Below the pieces are notes generated by a model. That model made no database searches and was not told the origin of the DNA. It saw only the letters and a program-made list of their open reading frames with translations. 64,000 bases of DNA from WS-9 sp036274595 (GTDB lineage: Bacteria; Eisenbacteria; RBG-16-71-46; SZUA-252): contig DASUFL010000056.1 of the NCBI GenBank assembly GCA_036274595.1, positions 1 through 64,000 of the forward strand, given 5' to 3'. Shown one piece after another: positions 7,848-16,248 of the stretch (its first letter is position 1; each line of letters opens with the position of its first letter). The position numbers were made by a program, and so were the translations under genes.

Positions 7848-8896
7848 AGGCAACCAGGATCCTGGCCGCCGCGCTCATCGCCGCGGCTCTCACGGGATGC
7901 ACCGGAGGGGGGAAAGCTCCCTCCGTGGGGCTCACCGGCGCGGGAGCAACGTTCCCCTATCCGATCTATTCCAAGTGGTTCGAGATGTACCACGAATCGA
8001 CCGGCGTCCAGATCAACTACCAGTCGATCGGCTCGGGGGGCGGCATCCAGCAGCTCAAGGCGGGCACGGTCGATTTCGGCGCGAGCGACGCGCCGCTCAA
8101 CGACGAGAAGCTCGCGGAGATGCCGCATCCGGTCCTCCACATCCCGACCGTGGCGGGCGCGGTGGTGCTCGCGTACAACCTGCCGGAGCTCACGCAGCCG
8201 CTCCAGCTCACCCCGCAGGCCCTGGCTGGAATCTTCATGGGCACGGTGAAGACCTGGAACGATCCCGCCATCCAGGCGGCCAACCCCGGCGTGGTGCTCC
8301 CCGCCACGGCGGTGCTCGCGGTGCATCGCTCCGACGGGAGCGGGACGTCGAACATCTTCACGACGTATCTCTCGGCGGTCAGTCCCGACTGGAAGACCAA
8401 GGTCGGAGCGAACACGTCGGTCGCGTGGCCCGCCGGAGTGGGCGCGAAAGGCAATGAAGGCGTCACGGGCCAGGTGAAGCAGACGCCGGGCTCGATCGGC
8501 TACGTCGAGCTCGCATACGCGAAGCAGAACAGCCTCGCGACGGCCAAGCTCCAGAACTCCTCGGGCGCGTTCATCGAGCCCTCGCTCGCGTCGACGACGG
8601 CGGCCATCCGGGCCTCCGCGCAGGCGCTCGCGGCGGACGTCCGCGCACCCACGGTCGACGCGGCCGGGCCGGACGCCTACCCGATCGCGGCGCTCACGTT
8701 CATCCTCGTGTACGAGGACCAGAAGGACGCCGCGAAGGGGAAGGAGATCGCCAACTTCCTCCACTGGGCCATCCATCAAGGGCAGGATGAGGTGGAGGCG
8801 CTCCAGTACGCGCGCCTTCCCGCCGAGATCGTGACGGTGGACGAGGCCTCGATCGCCAAGCTCACTTCCGGCGGCAAGCCCCTGGCCGCGCGATGA
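7844..8896 (+). CDS. pstS: Phosphate ABC transporter substrate-binding lipoprotein PstS
   Basis: PstS captures phosphate in the periplasm and hands it to PstCA. I chose ATG 7844, which follows AGGAG and overlaps the mini-ORF stop; this gives 350 residues and a lipoprotein signal with lipobox LTGC at about residue 19. The phosphate-binding signatures are present: TGAGATFPYPIYSKW, YQSIGSGGGIQQ, VDFGASDAPL and HRSDGSGTSNIF. The C-terminal region has PIAALTFILVYE, as in the family. Its stop overlaps the pstC start in ATGA. Expression is likely driven from the promoter ahead of the porin. Confidence 0.97.
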   Translation: MKATRILAAALIAAALTGCTGGGKAPSVGLTGAGATFPYPIYSKWFEMYHESTGVQINYQSIGSGGGIQQLKAGTVDFGASDAPLNDEKLAEMPHPVLHIPTVAGAVVLAYNLPELTQPLQLTPQALAGIFMGTVKTWNDPAIQAANPGVVLPATAVLAVHRSDGSGTSNIFTTYLSAVSPDWKTKVGANTSVAWPAGVGAKGNEGVTGQVKQTPGSIGYVELAYAKQNSLATAKLQNSSGAFIEPSLASTTAAIRASAQALAADVRAPTVDAAGPDAYPIAALTFILVYEDQKDAAKGKEIANFLHWAIHQGQDEVEALQYARLPAEIVTVDEASIAKLTSGGKPLAAR

Positions 8897-9843
8897 GACG
8901 ACCCCTACCGCCGCGGCGGCGCGGCCCGACGGTCGACAGTGTCTACCGCGTCGTGCTCGCGTCGGCCGCGGCGGTGGTCTTCGTCATCGTGGCGCTCATC
9001 GTGGTCGAGGTGGCCCATGGCTCCATGCCGTCCATCCGGGCGCTCGGGTTCGGGTTCCTCATCCAGACCCAGTGGGATCCGGTCGCCGACCACTACGGCG
9101 CGCTCCCCTATCTCTACGGCACGCTCGTCTCCTCGATCCTGGCGCTCATCCTCGCGGTGCCGCTCGGCCTCGGGAGCGCCGTGTTTCTCGCGGAGCTGGC
9201 CAAGGGAAAGGTCGCCGCCACCGTCTCCTTCGTGATGGAGCTCCTCGCGGCCATCCCGAGCATCGTGTACGGCATCTGGGGCTTCTTCGTGCTCGCGCCC
9301 TTCTTGCGCACCGTGCTGGAGCCCTGGCTCATCGCGAACTTCGGCTACCTCCCGCTCTTCCGCGGCACGCCGTTCGGGATCGGCATGCTGAACGCGGGCA
9401 TCGTGCTCGCCATCATGATCGTCCCGACCATCGTCTCCATCTCGCGCGAGGTGCTCCTCGCGATCCCGCGCTCACTCCGCGAGGGCTCGCTCGCGCTCGG
9501 CGCCACGCGCGCGGAGGCGATCGGGATCACGCTCGACGCGGCCAAGCCCGGAATCCTGGGCTCGATCGTGCTCGCGCTCGGGCGCGCACTGGGCGAGACG
9601 ATGGCGGTCACCATGGTGATCGGGAACACGAACCGGATCTCGGCCTCGCTCCTCGACCCCAGCGCCACCATGGCGAGCGTCATCGCGAACGAGTTCACCG
9701 AGGCGACAGGCGCCCTCTATCTCTCCGCGCTCATCCAGATCGCGCTCGTGCTCTTCGCCGTGACCATCGTGGTCAACGCGCTCGCGCGCGGCCTCGTCTG
9801 GCTCACGACCGGCGGGCGCCGCGACATCGCGGCGGCGGCATGA
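8893..9843 (+). CDS. pstC: Phosphate ABC transporter permease PstC
   Basis: One of the two inner-membrane permease subunits of the PstSCAB importer. The 316 residues contain about six hydrophobic helices, beginning VLASAAAVVFVIVALIVVEV near residue 22. The permease signature IPSIVYGIWGFF appears mid-protein, and the cytoplasmic coupling loop EGSLALGATRAEAI that contacts the ATPase follows, then ALGRALGETMAVTMVIG. It starts in the pstS stop (ATGA) and ends in the pstA start (ATGA), so pstS-pstC-pstA are translationally chained. Confidence 0.97.
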   Translation: MRRPLPPRRRGPTVDSVYRVVLASAAAVVFVIVALIVVEVAHGSMPSIRALGFGFLIQTQWDPVADHYGALPYLYGTLVSSILALILAVPLGLGSAVFLAELAKGKVAATVSFVMELLAAIPSIVYGIWGFFVLAPFLRTVLEPWLIANFGYLPLFRGTPFGIGMLNAGIVLAIMIVPTIVSISREVLLAIPRSLREGSLALGATRAEAIGITLDAAKPGILGSIVLALGRALGETMAVTMVIGNTNRISASLLDPSATMASVIANEFTEATGALYLSALIQIALVLFAVTIVVNALARGLVWLTTGGRRDIAAAA

Positions 9844-10733
9844 CCCCGGCGGCCGAAGCCATGACGCCGCCCGCCTGGGTGGACCGCACGCCGCGCGCGG
9901 TCCAGCTCTGGCGCGCGGCGCTCAACAAGATCGTGCTCGGCGCGTGCATCCTCGCGGCGGGGCTCGTCGTGCTCCCGCTCGTCCTGATCGTGGGGTATCT
10001 GGTCGCGAACGGGCTCGCGGGGCTCAATCTCGCGTTCTTCACCCACATGCCCAAACCGGTCGGTGAACCGGGGGGAGGCATGGCGAACGCGATCGTGGGC
10101 ACGCTCCTCGTGGTGGGCGTGGCGGCTGCCATGGCGCTTCCGCTGGGCATCTCCGCAGGGGTGTATCTCGCGGAGTACGGCCGGGGCCGGTTCGCCACGC
10201 TGGTCCGCTACACGACCGACGTGCTGAGCGGCGTTCCGTCGATCGTGGTCGGGGTGGTCGCGTACGGGCTCGTGGTGGTCCCGATGGGGCGGTTCTCCGG
10301 TTTCGCGGGGAGCGTGGCGCTCACGATCCTCATGCTGCCGCCCATCATCCGCGCCACCGAGGAAATGGTGCGGCTCGTGCCCCAGTCCTACCGCCAGGCC
10401 GCGCTCGCCCTGGGAGCCCCGCGGTGGAAGACGACGCAGCAGATCGTGCTCCCGGCCGCACGGGCGGGGATCGTGACGGCGAGCATGCTGGCGGTGGCGC
10501 GCGCGGCGGGCGAGACGGCGCCGTTGCTCTTCACCGCGCTCGGAAACCGGTTCTGGTCGCTCAGGATGGATCAGCCGATCGCGACGCTGCCGGTCTTCAT
10601 CTACGACTATGCGAAGGCGCCCTACACGGATTGGAATCGGCAGGCGTGGACCGGGGCGCTGGTCCTGGTGCTCCTGGTGACTTTGATCTCGCTCGCTCTT
10701 CGGCTTACCGTCCGGCGGGTTCGCGACCGCTAG
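9840..10733 (+). CDS. pstA: Phosphate ABC transporter permease PstA
   Basis: Second permease subunit of the phosphate importer, 297 residues with about six helices. Family features include ISAGVYLAEYGRG, SGVPSIVVGVVAYG and the coupling loop RQAALALGAPRWKT, then ARAAGETAPLLFTALG. The gene overlaps pstC by four bases. At its 3' end it runs 29 bases into the convergent phoU coding region, so there is no space for a separate terminator between the two units. The matching ATPase PstB lies on the opposite strand. Confidence 0.97.
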   Translation: MTPAAEAMTPPAWVDRTPRAVQLWRAALNKIVLGACILAAGLVVLPLVLIVGYLVANGLAGLNLAFFTHMPKPVGEPGGGMANAIVGTLLVVGVAAAMALPLGISAGVYLAEYGRGRFATLVRYTTDVLSGVPSIVVGVVAYGLVVVPMGRFSGFAGSVALTILMLPPIIRATEEMVRLVPQSYRQAALALGAPRWKTTQQIVLPAARAGIVTASMLAVARAAGETAPLLFTALGNRFWSLRMDQPIATLPVFIYDYAKAPYTDWNRQAWTGALVLVLLVTLISLALRLTVRRVRDR

Positions 10734-11403
10734 ACTTCTCCGGTTCTTCGTCGGCGTGGTGCTTGATGACCCGCGCCTCGGCCACGAAGATCGTCTCTTC
10801 GGCCACGTTGGTGGCCAGGTCCGCCACGCGCTCCAGATTGCGGCTCGCGAGCACGAGCTCGAGCGACTGGGGCACGATCCCAGGGTCGTGGACCATCTCC
10901 GAGGAAAACTTCGCGAAGATCTGCGCCTTGAACGTGTCGATCTCGGCGTCGCTCTCGCAGACCCGTTTCGCGAGCGCCGCGTCGTGGCCCAGCCAGGCGG
11001 AGACCGCGTCCCGGAGCATGCGCATCGTCCGCTCGCCCATGGACATGACTTCGGCCATCCCCTTTCCGGGGGGAAGCGCGGCGAGCTTCTGCGCGCTCTG
11101 CGCGAGATTCACCGCGTGATCCCCCATCCGCTCGAGGTAGTTCGAGACGCGGATCGAGGCCACGAGGAATCGGAGGTCGCGCGCGACCGGCTGCTGGAGG
11201 CCGAGGAAGTCGAGGCACCGGCGCTCCACCTCGAGCTCGATCCGGTCGATCGGCTCGTCCTCGTCCACGACCTCGCGCGCGAGGCGGGGATCGCGGCGAT
11301 GGATCGCCTCGAGCGCCTTCGACAGCGCGGTCTCCACGCGTCCCGCCATCTCGCCCAGGCGATCCTGGAGGGTGTGGAGATCGTGGTGGAAGTGACGTTC
11401 CAT
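10705..11403 (-). CDS. phoU: Phosphate signalling protein PhoU
   Basis: PhoU links the Pst transporter to PhoR and keeps the Pho response off when phosphate is ample. The protein has two PhoU three-helix repeats; metal-binding style motifs are visible as ERMGDHAVNLAQ in the first half and RNLERVADLATNVAEE in the second. I chose ATG 11403, preceded by GAGG, because it begins MERHFHHDLHTLQDRL, the usual family start (232 residues). A TTG at 11451 that overlaps the pstB stop would add 16 residues and is an alternative. The C-terminus overlaps convergent pstA by 29 bases. Confidence 0.95.
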   Translation of the reverse strand: MERHFHHDLHTLQDRLGEMAGRVETALSKALEAIHRRDPRLAREVVDEDEPIDRIELEVERRCLDFLGLQQPVARDLRFLVASIRVSNYLERMGDHAVNLAQSAQKLAALPPGKGMAEVMSMGERTMRMLRDAVSAWLGHDAALAKRVCESDAEIDTFKAQIFAKFSSEMVHDPGIVPQSLELVLASRNLERVADLATNVAEETIFVAEARVIKHHADEEPEKSSGREPAGR

Positions 11404-11447
11404 GACGTGGACCTCGAAGCTTCGGGGCGCGTACGGGAGGACGCGGA

Positions 11448-12233
11448 TCAACCGAAGCGGCCGGTGATGTAGTCCTCGGTCAGCCGCTCGCGCGGCGACG
11501 TGAACAGCGTGCGCGTGGGCCCTTCTTCGATGAGCTTCCCGTTGAGCATGAAGGCGGTTTCATCGGAGACCCGCGCCGCCTGCTGCATATTATGCGTCAC
11601 GATCGCCACCGTGACGCTGGATTTGATTTCGAGCACCAGCTCCTCGATCTTGGCCGTGGCCGTGGGATCGAGGGCCGAGGCGGGCTCGTCGAGGAGCAGA
11701 ACCTCGGGCTCCACCGCGAGCGCCCGGGCGATGCAGAGCCGCTGCTGCTGCCCGCCGGAGAGGCTGAGGGCGGAGCGGTTCAGCCGGTCCTTCACCTCGT
11801 CCCAGAGCGCCGATCGACGGAGCGCGGATTCCACGATCTCCTCGAGCTTCCGACGATTGCCGATCCCCTGGAGCCGGGGCCCGTACGCCACGTTCTGGAA
11901 GATGGACATCGGGAATGGATTGGCGCGCTGGAAGACCATGCCCACGCGGCGCCTCAGTGCCACGAGATCGGTCGAAGATCCGAGGACGTCCTGCCCGTGG
12001 AAGAGAATCGATCCGTCGTAGCGAACCGGCGGGAAGAGGTCGTTCATCCGGTTGAAGCATCGAAGGAGCGTCGACTTTCCGCACCCGGAGGGCCCGATGA
12101 TCGCGGTGATCCGGTTCACTCCGATCGCGAGATCCACGCCCTTGAGGGCGTGATGGGGGCCGTACCAGAGCGACAGATTCTGGGTCTTGAGAACCGGCTC
12201 CAGGGCGGTCGACGCGGCTGCCTGCGCGTTCAT
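11448..12233 (-). CDS. pstB: Phosphate ABC transporter ATP-binding protein PstB
   Basis: The ATPase that powers phosphate import by PstCA. It has Walker A GPSGCGKSTLLR, Q-loop GMVFQRANPFPMSI, signature LSGGQQQR, Walker B VLLLDEPASALD and switch His VTHNM, with the Pst-specific LRCFNRMNDL. I chose ATG 12233 because GGAG lies six bases upstream and the 261-residue product fits the usual length. ATG 12311 adds 26 unconserved residues and would sit almost at the predicted transcription start, so it remains possible as a leaderless start. It lies between phoR and phoU on the minus strand, apart from pstSCA. Confidence 0.96.
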   Translation of the reverse strand: MNAQAAASTALEPVLKTQNLSLWYGPHHALKGVDLAIGVNRITAIIGPSGCGKSTLLRCFNRMNDLFPPVRYDGSILFHGQDVLGSSTDLVALRRRVGMVFQRANPFPMSIFQNVAYGPRLQGIGNRRKLEEIVESALRRSALWDEVKDRLNRSALSLSGGQQQRLCIARALAVEPEVLLLDEPASALDPTATAKIEELVLEIKSSVTVAIVTHNMQQAARVSDETAFMLNGKLIEEGPTRTLFTSPRERLTEDYITGRFG

Positions 12234-12317
12234 GGAAGGCTCCGGGGCCTGGTACGGGGGCGCCGCGGCGGCCGGGTTCGGTCTGACGTTGAGGAGCGCG
12301 GTCCGTGCCATGCATTC

Positions 12318-12371
12318 ATGCTAGTCGACCCCCCGCGCCCGGCCATGTCGGACTTGTTACGATCCGGTTAC
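12318..12371 (-). promoter_or_regulatory. Predicted PHO box and promoter of pstB-phoU, overlapping the phoR stop
   Basis: On the minus strand GTAAC at 12367-12371 is followed exactly 11 bases on by GTAAC at 12356-12360, then by a weaker GACAT at 12345-12349. A -10-like TAGCAT lies at 12318-12323, separated from the second GTAAC by 32 bases, that is 10 plus two 11-bp turns, the same helical phase as at phoB and the porin. The upstream repeat contains the TAA stop of phoR (12368-12370). Confidence 0.6.
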
Positions 12372-13795
12372 GCCGCCCCGGGCTCTGCGATGCCCGGATT
12401 CGGTGTCGACCCGACCGGTCCAGCGGCCGGGATCTCGAACCAGAACGTGCTTCCCTCCCCGAGCTTGCTCTCGACCCCGAGCTTTCCCCCGTGGAGCTGG
12501 ACGACGTGCTTCACGATGGAGAGCCCGAGCCCTGTCCCGCCCTGGTCCCGCGAGCGGCCCCGGTCGACCCGGTAGAACCGCTCGAAGAGACGGGGCAGAT
12601 GCTCCGCGGACACACCCCGCCCGGTGTCGATCACCATGACGCGCACCAAGTCCTGGCCCACGGGCTCGACCCTCAACGTGATCGACCCCGCTTCCGTGTA
12701 CTTGACCGCGTTGTCGAGGAGGTTGCGAAGCGCGAGCTCGAGGCGCTTCCGGTCCACGCGCGCGTGGACGCCGGGGCGCGCCTCCACCGCGACCTCGAGC
12801 CCGCGGCGTGCGGCGAGCTCCGCGAAGGTGGACCCGAGATCGCGCGCGACCAGTCCCAGATCCCAGTCCTTGAGCTCGAGCGGCGCGTCCGGACGTTCCA
12901 GGTCCGCCAGCTCGAGCAGGTCCACGACGAGCGCTTCGAGCCGGGAGGCTTGATCGCGGATGGTTTCGACGAAGCGCACGCGATGCGTCGCATCGTCGAG
13001 CGCCCCGCCGAGGAGCGTCTCCGCATAGCCGCGGATCGAGGTGAGCGGGGTGCGGAGCTCGTGGGACGCGTTCGCGACGAACTCCCGCCGGAGCGCCGCC
13101 ATCGTCTTCTCGGGGCCGAGGTCCTCCACGCTCAGAAGCAGCGATTCGGGGCGCGACCCTTCCACCGCGATCGGCGTGACGCGCGCCTCGTACTCGCGGC
13201 GTCCGCCGCGATAGAGCGTGACGTCGCGCACCAGCCCGCGGCCGTGGCGGAGCGCGTCGAGGGTGATCTGCTCGAGCGCGGGCTGCCTCGCGGCGGAGAG
13301 CCGCACCTCGCCCCGCGGCGCAGCGAGCCCCATCATGTCCCAGAAGAGCGCGTTCGCGTGGCGGATCGTGAGGTCGGGCTCGAGGAGCGCCAGGCCGAGC
13401 GGCAGGTGTCCGAGGATCGACTCGCCGGCGTCGCGCTCCGCACGGAGCTCGAGGACGCGCGCCTTGTGCGTCATCGCGAGGTCGTTGAGCGCGCGCGCGA
13501 GCTGGCCTACTTCATCGTGCTCGTCCACCGGCGCGAGGGACGCGAGATCGCCCCCGGCCTGCGCTTCCGCGCTCTCCGCAACCGTCGCGAAGCGCCGGTC
13601 CAGGGAGCGGAACGAGAGAAATCCCACCACGAGCGCGGCGCCGAAGAGGACGAGAGGTAGGGCGACCGCCGCGGCGAGGCCCGCCGCGAGCGCGCCCGGC
13701 ATGAGCCACGCGGTCAGGAGGGCGGCCGCGACGAACGCGAGTGCGAGCCTCGTGAACGGCTTCCGCGTGAGCGAGCGCACGGCCTCAGCGTACAC
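12368..13795 (-). CDS. phoR: Phosphate regulon sensor histidine kinase PhoR
   Basis: Membrane sensor kinase that phosphorylates PhoB under phosphate limitation. From the N-terminus it shows two hydrophobic helices (about residues 15-60), a HAMP-like linker, a PAS-like segment around GHLPLGLALLEPDL, the HisKA dimerisation helix with FVANASHELRTPL (phospho-accepting His), and an HATPase domain with LLDNAVKYT, DTGRGV and GGTGLGLSIV. GTG 13795 was chosen because it lies 23 bases after the phoB stop and just before the first helix (475 residues); GTG 13780 is a close alternative. Longer readings run into phoB and are unlikely. Confidence 0.94.
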   Translation of the reverse strand: MYAEAVRSLTRKPFTRLALAFVAAALLTAWLMPGALAAGLAAAVALPLVLFGAALVVGFLSFRSLDRRFATVAESAEAQAGGDLASLAPVDEHDEVGQLARALNDLAMTHKARVLELRAERDAGESILGHLPLGLALLEPDLTIRHANALFWDMMGLAAPRGEVRLSAARQPALEQITLDALRHGRGLVRDVTLYRGGRREYEARVTPIAVEGSRPESLLLSVEDLGPEKTMAALRREFVANASHELRTPLTSIRGYAETLLGGALDDATHRVRFVETIRDQASRLEALVVDLLELADLERPDAPLELKDWDLGLVARDLGSTFAELAARRGLEVAVEARPGVHARVDRKRLELALRNLLDNAVKYTEAGSITLRVEPVGQDLVRVMVIDTGRGVSAEHLPRLFERFYRVDRGRSRDQGGTGLGLSIVKHVVQLHGGKLGVESKLGEGSTFWFEIPAAGPVGSTPNPGIAEPGAA

Positions 13796-13818
13796 CGCCC
13801 CGGCGCTCGAGGTGGGAC

Positions 13819-14574
13819 CTATCCCTTGGGGAGCTCGGCGGCGTATCCGACGCCGGTCACGGTCCGGATGAGGGAGGCTTCCTTGCCCAATTTGGCGCGC
13901 AGGCGGCGCACGTGGACGTCCACGGTGCGCGTCTCGCCGAAGTAGCCGAGACCCCAAACCTTGTCGAGGAGCTGCTCGCGCGTGAAGACGCGCCCCGGAC
14001 GCTCGAGCAGGTACTCGAGCAGGCGGTACTCGGTCGGCGTGAGGCGAAGCTCGCGCTCGTTCATGAACACCTGGTGGCGCTCCCGGTCGAACCGGAGCGG
14101 TCCGATCTCGGTCGGCGCGATCCGCTCCTCGCCGCGCGTCCGGCGCAAGATCGCGCTCACGCGGGCCACGAGCTCCTTGGGTGAGAACGGCTTCGTCAGG
14201 TAGTCGTCCGCGCCATGCTCGAAGCCGACGAGCTTGTCCATCTCGGTGCCGCGCGCGGTGAGGATGAGCACGGGGAGCGTGCGCGTGCGGGACTCGGCCC
14301 GGATGGCGCGGAGGACTTCCAGGCCGCTCTTGTGCGGGAGCAGGAGATCGAGGACGAGGAGATCGGGAGGCGACTGGAAGACACGCTCGAGCCCCGATTC
14401 GCCGTCGCGCTCGGAGAGAACGCGGTATCCCTCGCGAGACAGGTTGTAGCTCACCAGCTCGCAGATTTCAGGCTCGTCGTCGATGACCAGAATCGTCGAG
14501 CGTGCGGTCGTCGGCACCTTGGCCCCGTGTCGGGCAGCGGGTCGTCGTGAGATCGACGTCGGCGAGTCTACCAT
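13819..14574 (-). CDS. phoB: Phosphate regulon response regulator PhoB
   Basis: OmpR-family transcription factor of the Pho regulon. The receiver domain has ILVIDDEPE (acidic pocket), LLVLDLLLP (phospho-accepting Asp), ILTARG and YLTKPFSPKEL (conserved Lys). The C-terminal winged helix has LRLTPTEYRLLEYLLERPGR, the recognition region VDVHVRRLRAKLG and the final hairpin IRTVTGVGY. ATG 14574 gives 251 residues. A GTG at 14517, just before TILVIDD, would match the usual PhoB N-terminus better. A GTAAC array lies just upstream, suggesting autoregulation. The predicted -10 would place the transcript start at or next to the ATG. Confidence 0.95.
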   Translation of the reverse strand: MVDSPTSISRRPAARHGAKVPTTARSTILVIDDEPEICELVSYNLSREGYRVLSERDGESGLERVFQSPPDLLVLDLLLPHKSGLEVLRAIRAESRTRTLPVLILTARGTEMDKLVGFEHGADDYLTKPFSPKELVARVSAILRRTRGEERIAPTEIGPLRFDRERHQVFMNERELRLTPTEYRLLEYLLERPGRVFTREQLLDKVWGLGYFGETRTVDVHVRRLRAKLGKEASLIRTVTGVGYAAELPKG

Positions 14575-14581
14575 GCGCGCG

Positions 14582-14635
14582 ACGCTACGCCCGGTCGGTT
14601 ACCGTCGCGCGACGGCCTCGTGTCCAAGCGGTTAC
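14582..14635 (-). promoter_or_regulatory. Predicted PHO box and promoter of phoB-phoR
   Basis: On the minus strand GTAAC occurs at 14631-14635 and at 14598-14602, exactly 33 bases (three 11-bp turns) apart. The intermediate registers read GACAC (14620) and GTCGC (14609), partial matches. A -10-like TAGCGT at 14582-14587 lies 10 bases beyond the last GTAAC, the same gap as at the porin promoter. The site could also affect the divergent glycosyltransferase gene. Confidence 0.6.
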
Positions 14636-14686
14636 GTCCTGCGGGCCGTGTGGCATCGCACCGGCCGGCGTGGCACACTCCGGCCC

Positions 14687-16162
14687 GTGCGTCCCTCCCG
14701 GATCGCGCTCGTCCTCGTCCTCGCGGTCGCTCTCAGGCTCGTGCACGTGAGCGCCCCGATTCTCGGGGTCCACTCCTGGCGCCAGGCCGACACCGCCGCC
14801 ATGGCGCGGAACTTCCACGAGAACGGCTACCGGTTCCTGTACCCGCAGGTGGACTGGGGCGGCTCCGGACCGGGCTACGTCGAGTGCGAGCTTCCCGCGT
14901 TCCCCTACGCGGTCGCGCTCGCGTACAGCCTCTTCGGTCCATGGGAAGGGTGGGGACGCCTTCTCGCGGCGCTCCTCTCCGCGCTCACGGCCTACCTTCT
15001 GTACCGCCTCGCGCGCGACGCCTACGGCGACGAGCGGGCGGCGCTCGCGGGGGCGTTCGTGTTCGCCGTCCTCCCGCTCTCCGTCTACTACGGGCGCGCG
15101 TTCATGCCGGAGGCCGCGATGCTCTGCGCGAGCGTCGCCGCGCTCCATGCGTTCGATCGGTGGACCACCACGGGCTCGAGGCGCTGGTATCTGCTCGCGG
15201 CGGCGGCGACCGCGACGGCCTGCCTCCTCAAGCTCCCCTGTCTCTACCTCGGGCTTCCGCTCCTCTACCTCGCGTGGCGGACCTGGGGACCCGGGCTCGC
15301 GCGCCGCGCCGATCTCTGGCTCTTCCTCGCGCTCGTCCTCGCTCCGGTCGCGCTCTGGTACGCGCACGCGCACGCTCTCTATCGGGGCGGCGGGGTCACC
15401 TTCGGGATCTGGGAATACGGCTCGGACAAGTGGGGCAACTGGCGGCTCGTGGCGAGCGGTGGGTTCTGGAACGGCGTCCTGTCGCGGAGCCTCGCCGAGC
15501 GCCATCTCACCTGGGCGGGCGTCCCGCTCGCGTTGGCCGGGCTCCTCCTCCCTCGTCGTGGACGCCGGGCGGGTCTGGTGGACTGGTGGCTCCTGGCGCT
15601 CGGCGTCTACCTCGTCATCGTGGCGCGCGGAAACTACGTCCACGAGTACTACCAGCTCCCCTTCCTACCCCCGCTCTCGATCGCGATGGGGCGCGCGATC
15701 GCGGCCGCATTCGCGCCCGGGGCCCGCCGGCGCGCGCGCGCGGGCGCCGCGATGGCGCTCGTGGTCGCGATTCTCGTCCTGAGCGGCACGAGGCTCGCAT
15801 CCTACTGGCGTCGCGAGGATCCCGCGCGGTCGCCGCTCTACCGGCTTGCCCGCCAAGTCGATCGACGAATTCCCCCCCAGGCTCGCATCGTCGCGCTCGA
15901 CGAAGGGAATCCGACGCTCCTCTACCTCGCCCATCGCAAGGGATGGCACGCGAGCCCCGGGGATCTCGCCCCGGACTCGCTCCGGGCCCGCGCGGCGGAG
16001 GGGGCGATGTACGCGGCCGGGCTCAGGCGGGATCTCCGCGGCTCGGGCGCGACCCAGAACGCCGTCCGCGCCGGGCTTGCGCGCGACCTCCTTGCGGCCG
16101 ATCCCGAAGGATTCCTTCTCCAGCTCACGGGTCCGGGCGCACCCGGAACCTCCGGCAGATGA
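14687..16162 (+). CDS. Membrane glycosyltransferase, GT39/ArnT-like
   Basis: A polytopic protein of 491 residues with about ten hydrophobic helices. The first periplasmic loop carries GVHSWRQADTAAMARNF and DWGGSGPGYVECELPAFPY, the pattern of dolichyl-phosphate-mannose mannosyltransferase and ArnT families, in which acidic residues of this loop bind the lipid-linked sugar. I chose GTG 14687, which sits directly before the first membrane helix. Such enzymes move sugars from polyprenyl-phosphate donors to proteins or lipid A outside the inner membrane. Acceptor and sugar cannot be read from sequence. The gene diverges from phoB and shares its upstream region. Confidence 0.75.
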   Translation: MRPSRIALVLVLAVALRLVHVSAPILGVHSWRQADTAAMARNFHENGYRFLYPQVDWGGSGPGYVECELPAFPYAVALAYSLFGPWEGWGRLLAALLSALTAYLLYRLARDAYGDERAALAGAFVFAVLPLSVYYGRAFMPEAAMLCASVAALHAFDRWTTTGSRRWYLLAAAATATACLLKLPCLYLGLPLLYLAWRTWGPGLARRADLWLFLALVLAPVALWYAHAHALYRGGGVTFGIWEYGSDKWGNWRLVASGGFWNGVLSRSLAERHLTWAGVPLALAGLLLPRRGRRAGLVDWWLLALGVYLVIVARGNYVHEYYQLPFLPPLSIAMGRAIAAAFAPGARRRARAGAAMALVVAILVLSGTRLASYWRREDPARSPLYRLARQVDRRIPPQARIVALDEGNPTLLYLAHRKGWHASPGDLAPDSLRARAAEGAMYAAGLRRDLRGSGATQNAVRAGLARDLLAADPEGFLLQLTGPGAPGTSGR

Positions 16163-16172
16163 ATCTCTTGGA

Positions 16173-16202
16173 TTGACTTGCCCCCCTCCGCTCGGGTAGA
16201 TT
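16173..16202 (+). promoter_or_regulatory. Sigma70-type promoter for secD-secF
   Basis: TTGACT at 16173-16178 is followed after 18 bases by TAGATT at 16197-16202, with GTG start of secD 47 bases further. The 18-base spacing matches the promoter at 4068. Confidence 0.55.
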
Positions 16203-16248
16203 CCGGCGTTCTCATTTCATCGACGCGCATCGGCTTTGGGGGTAGGGC

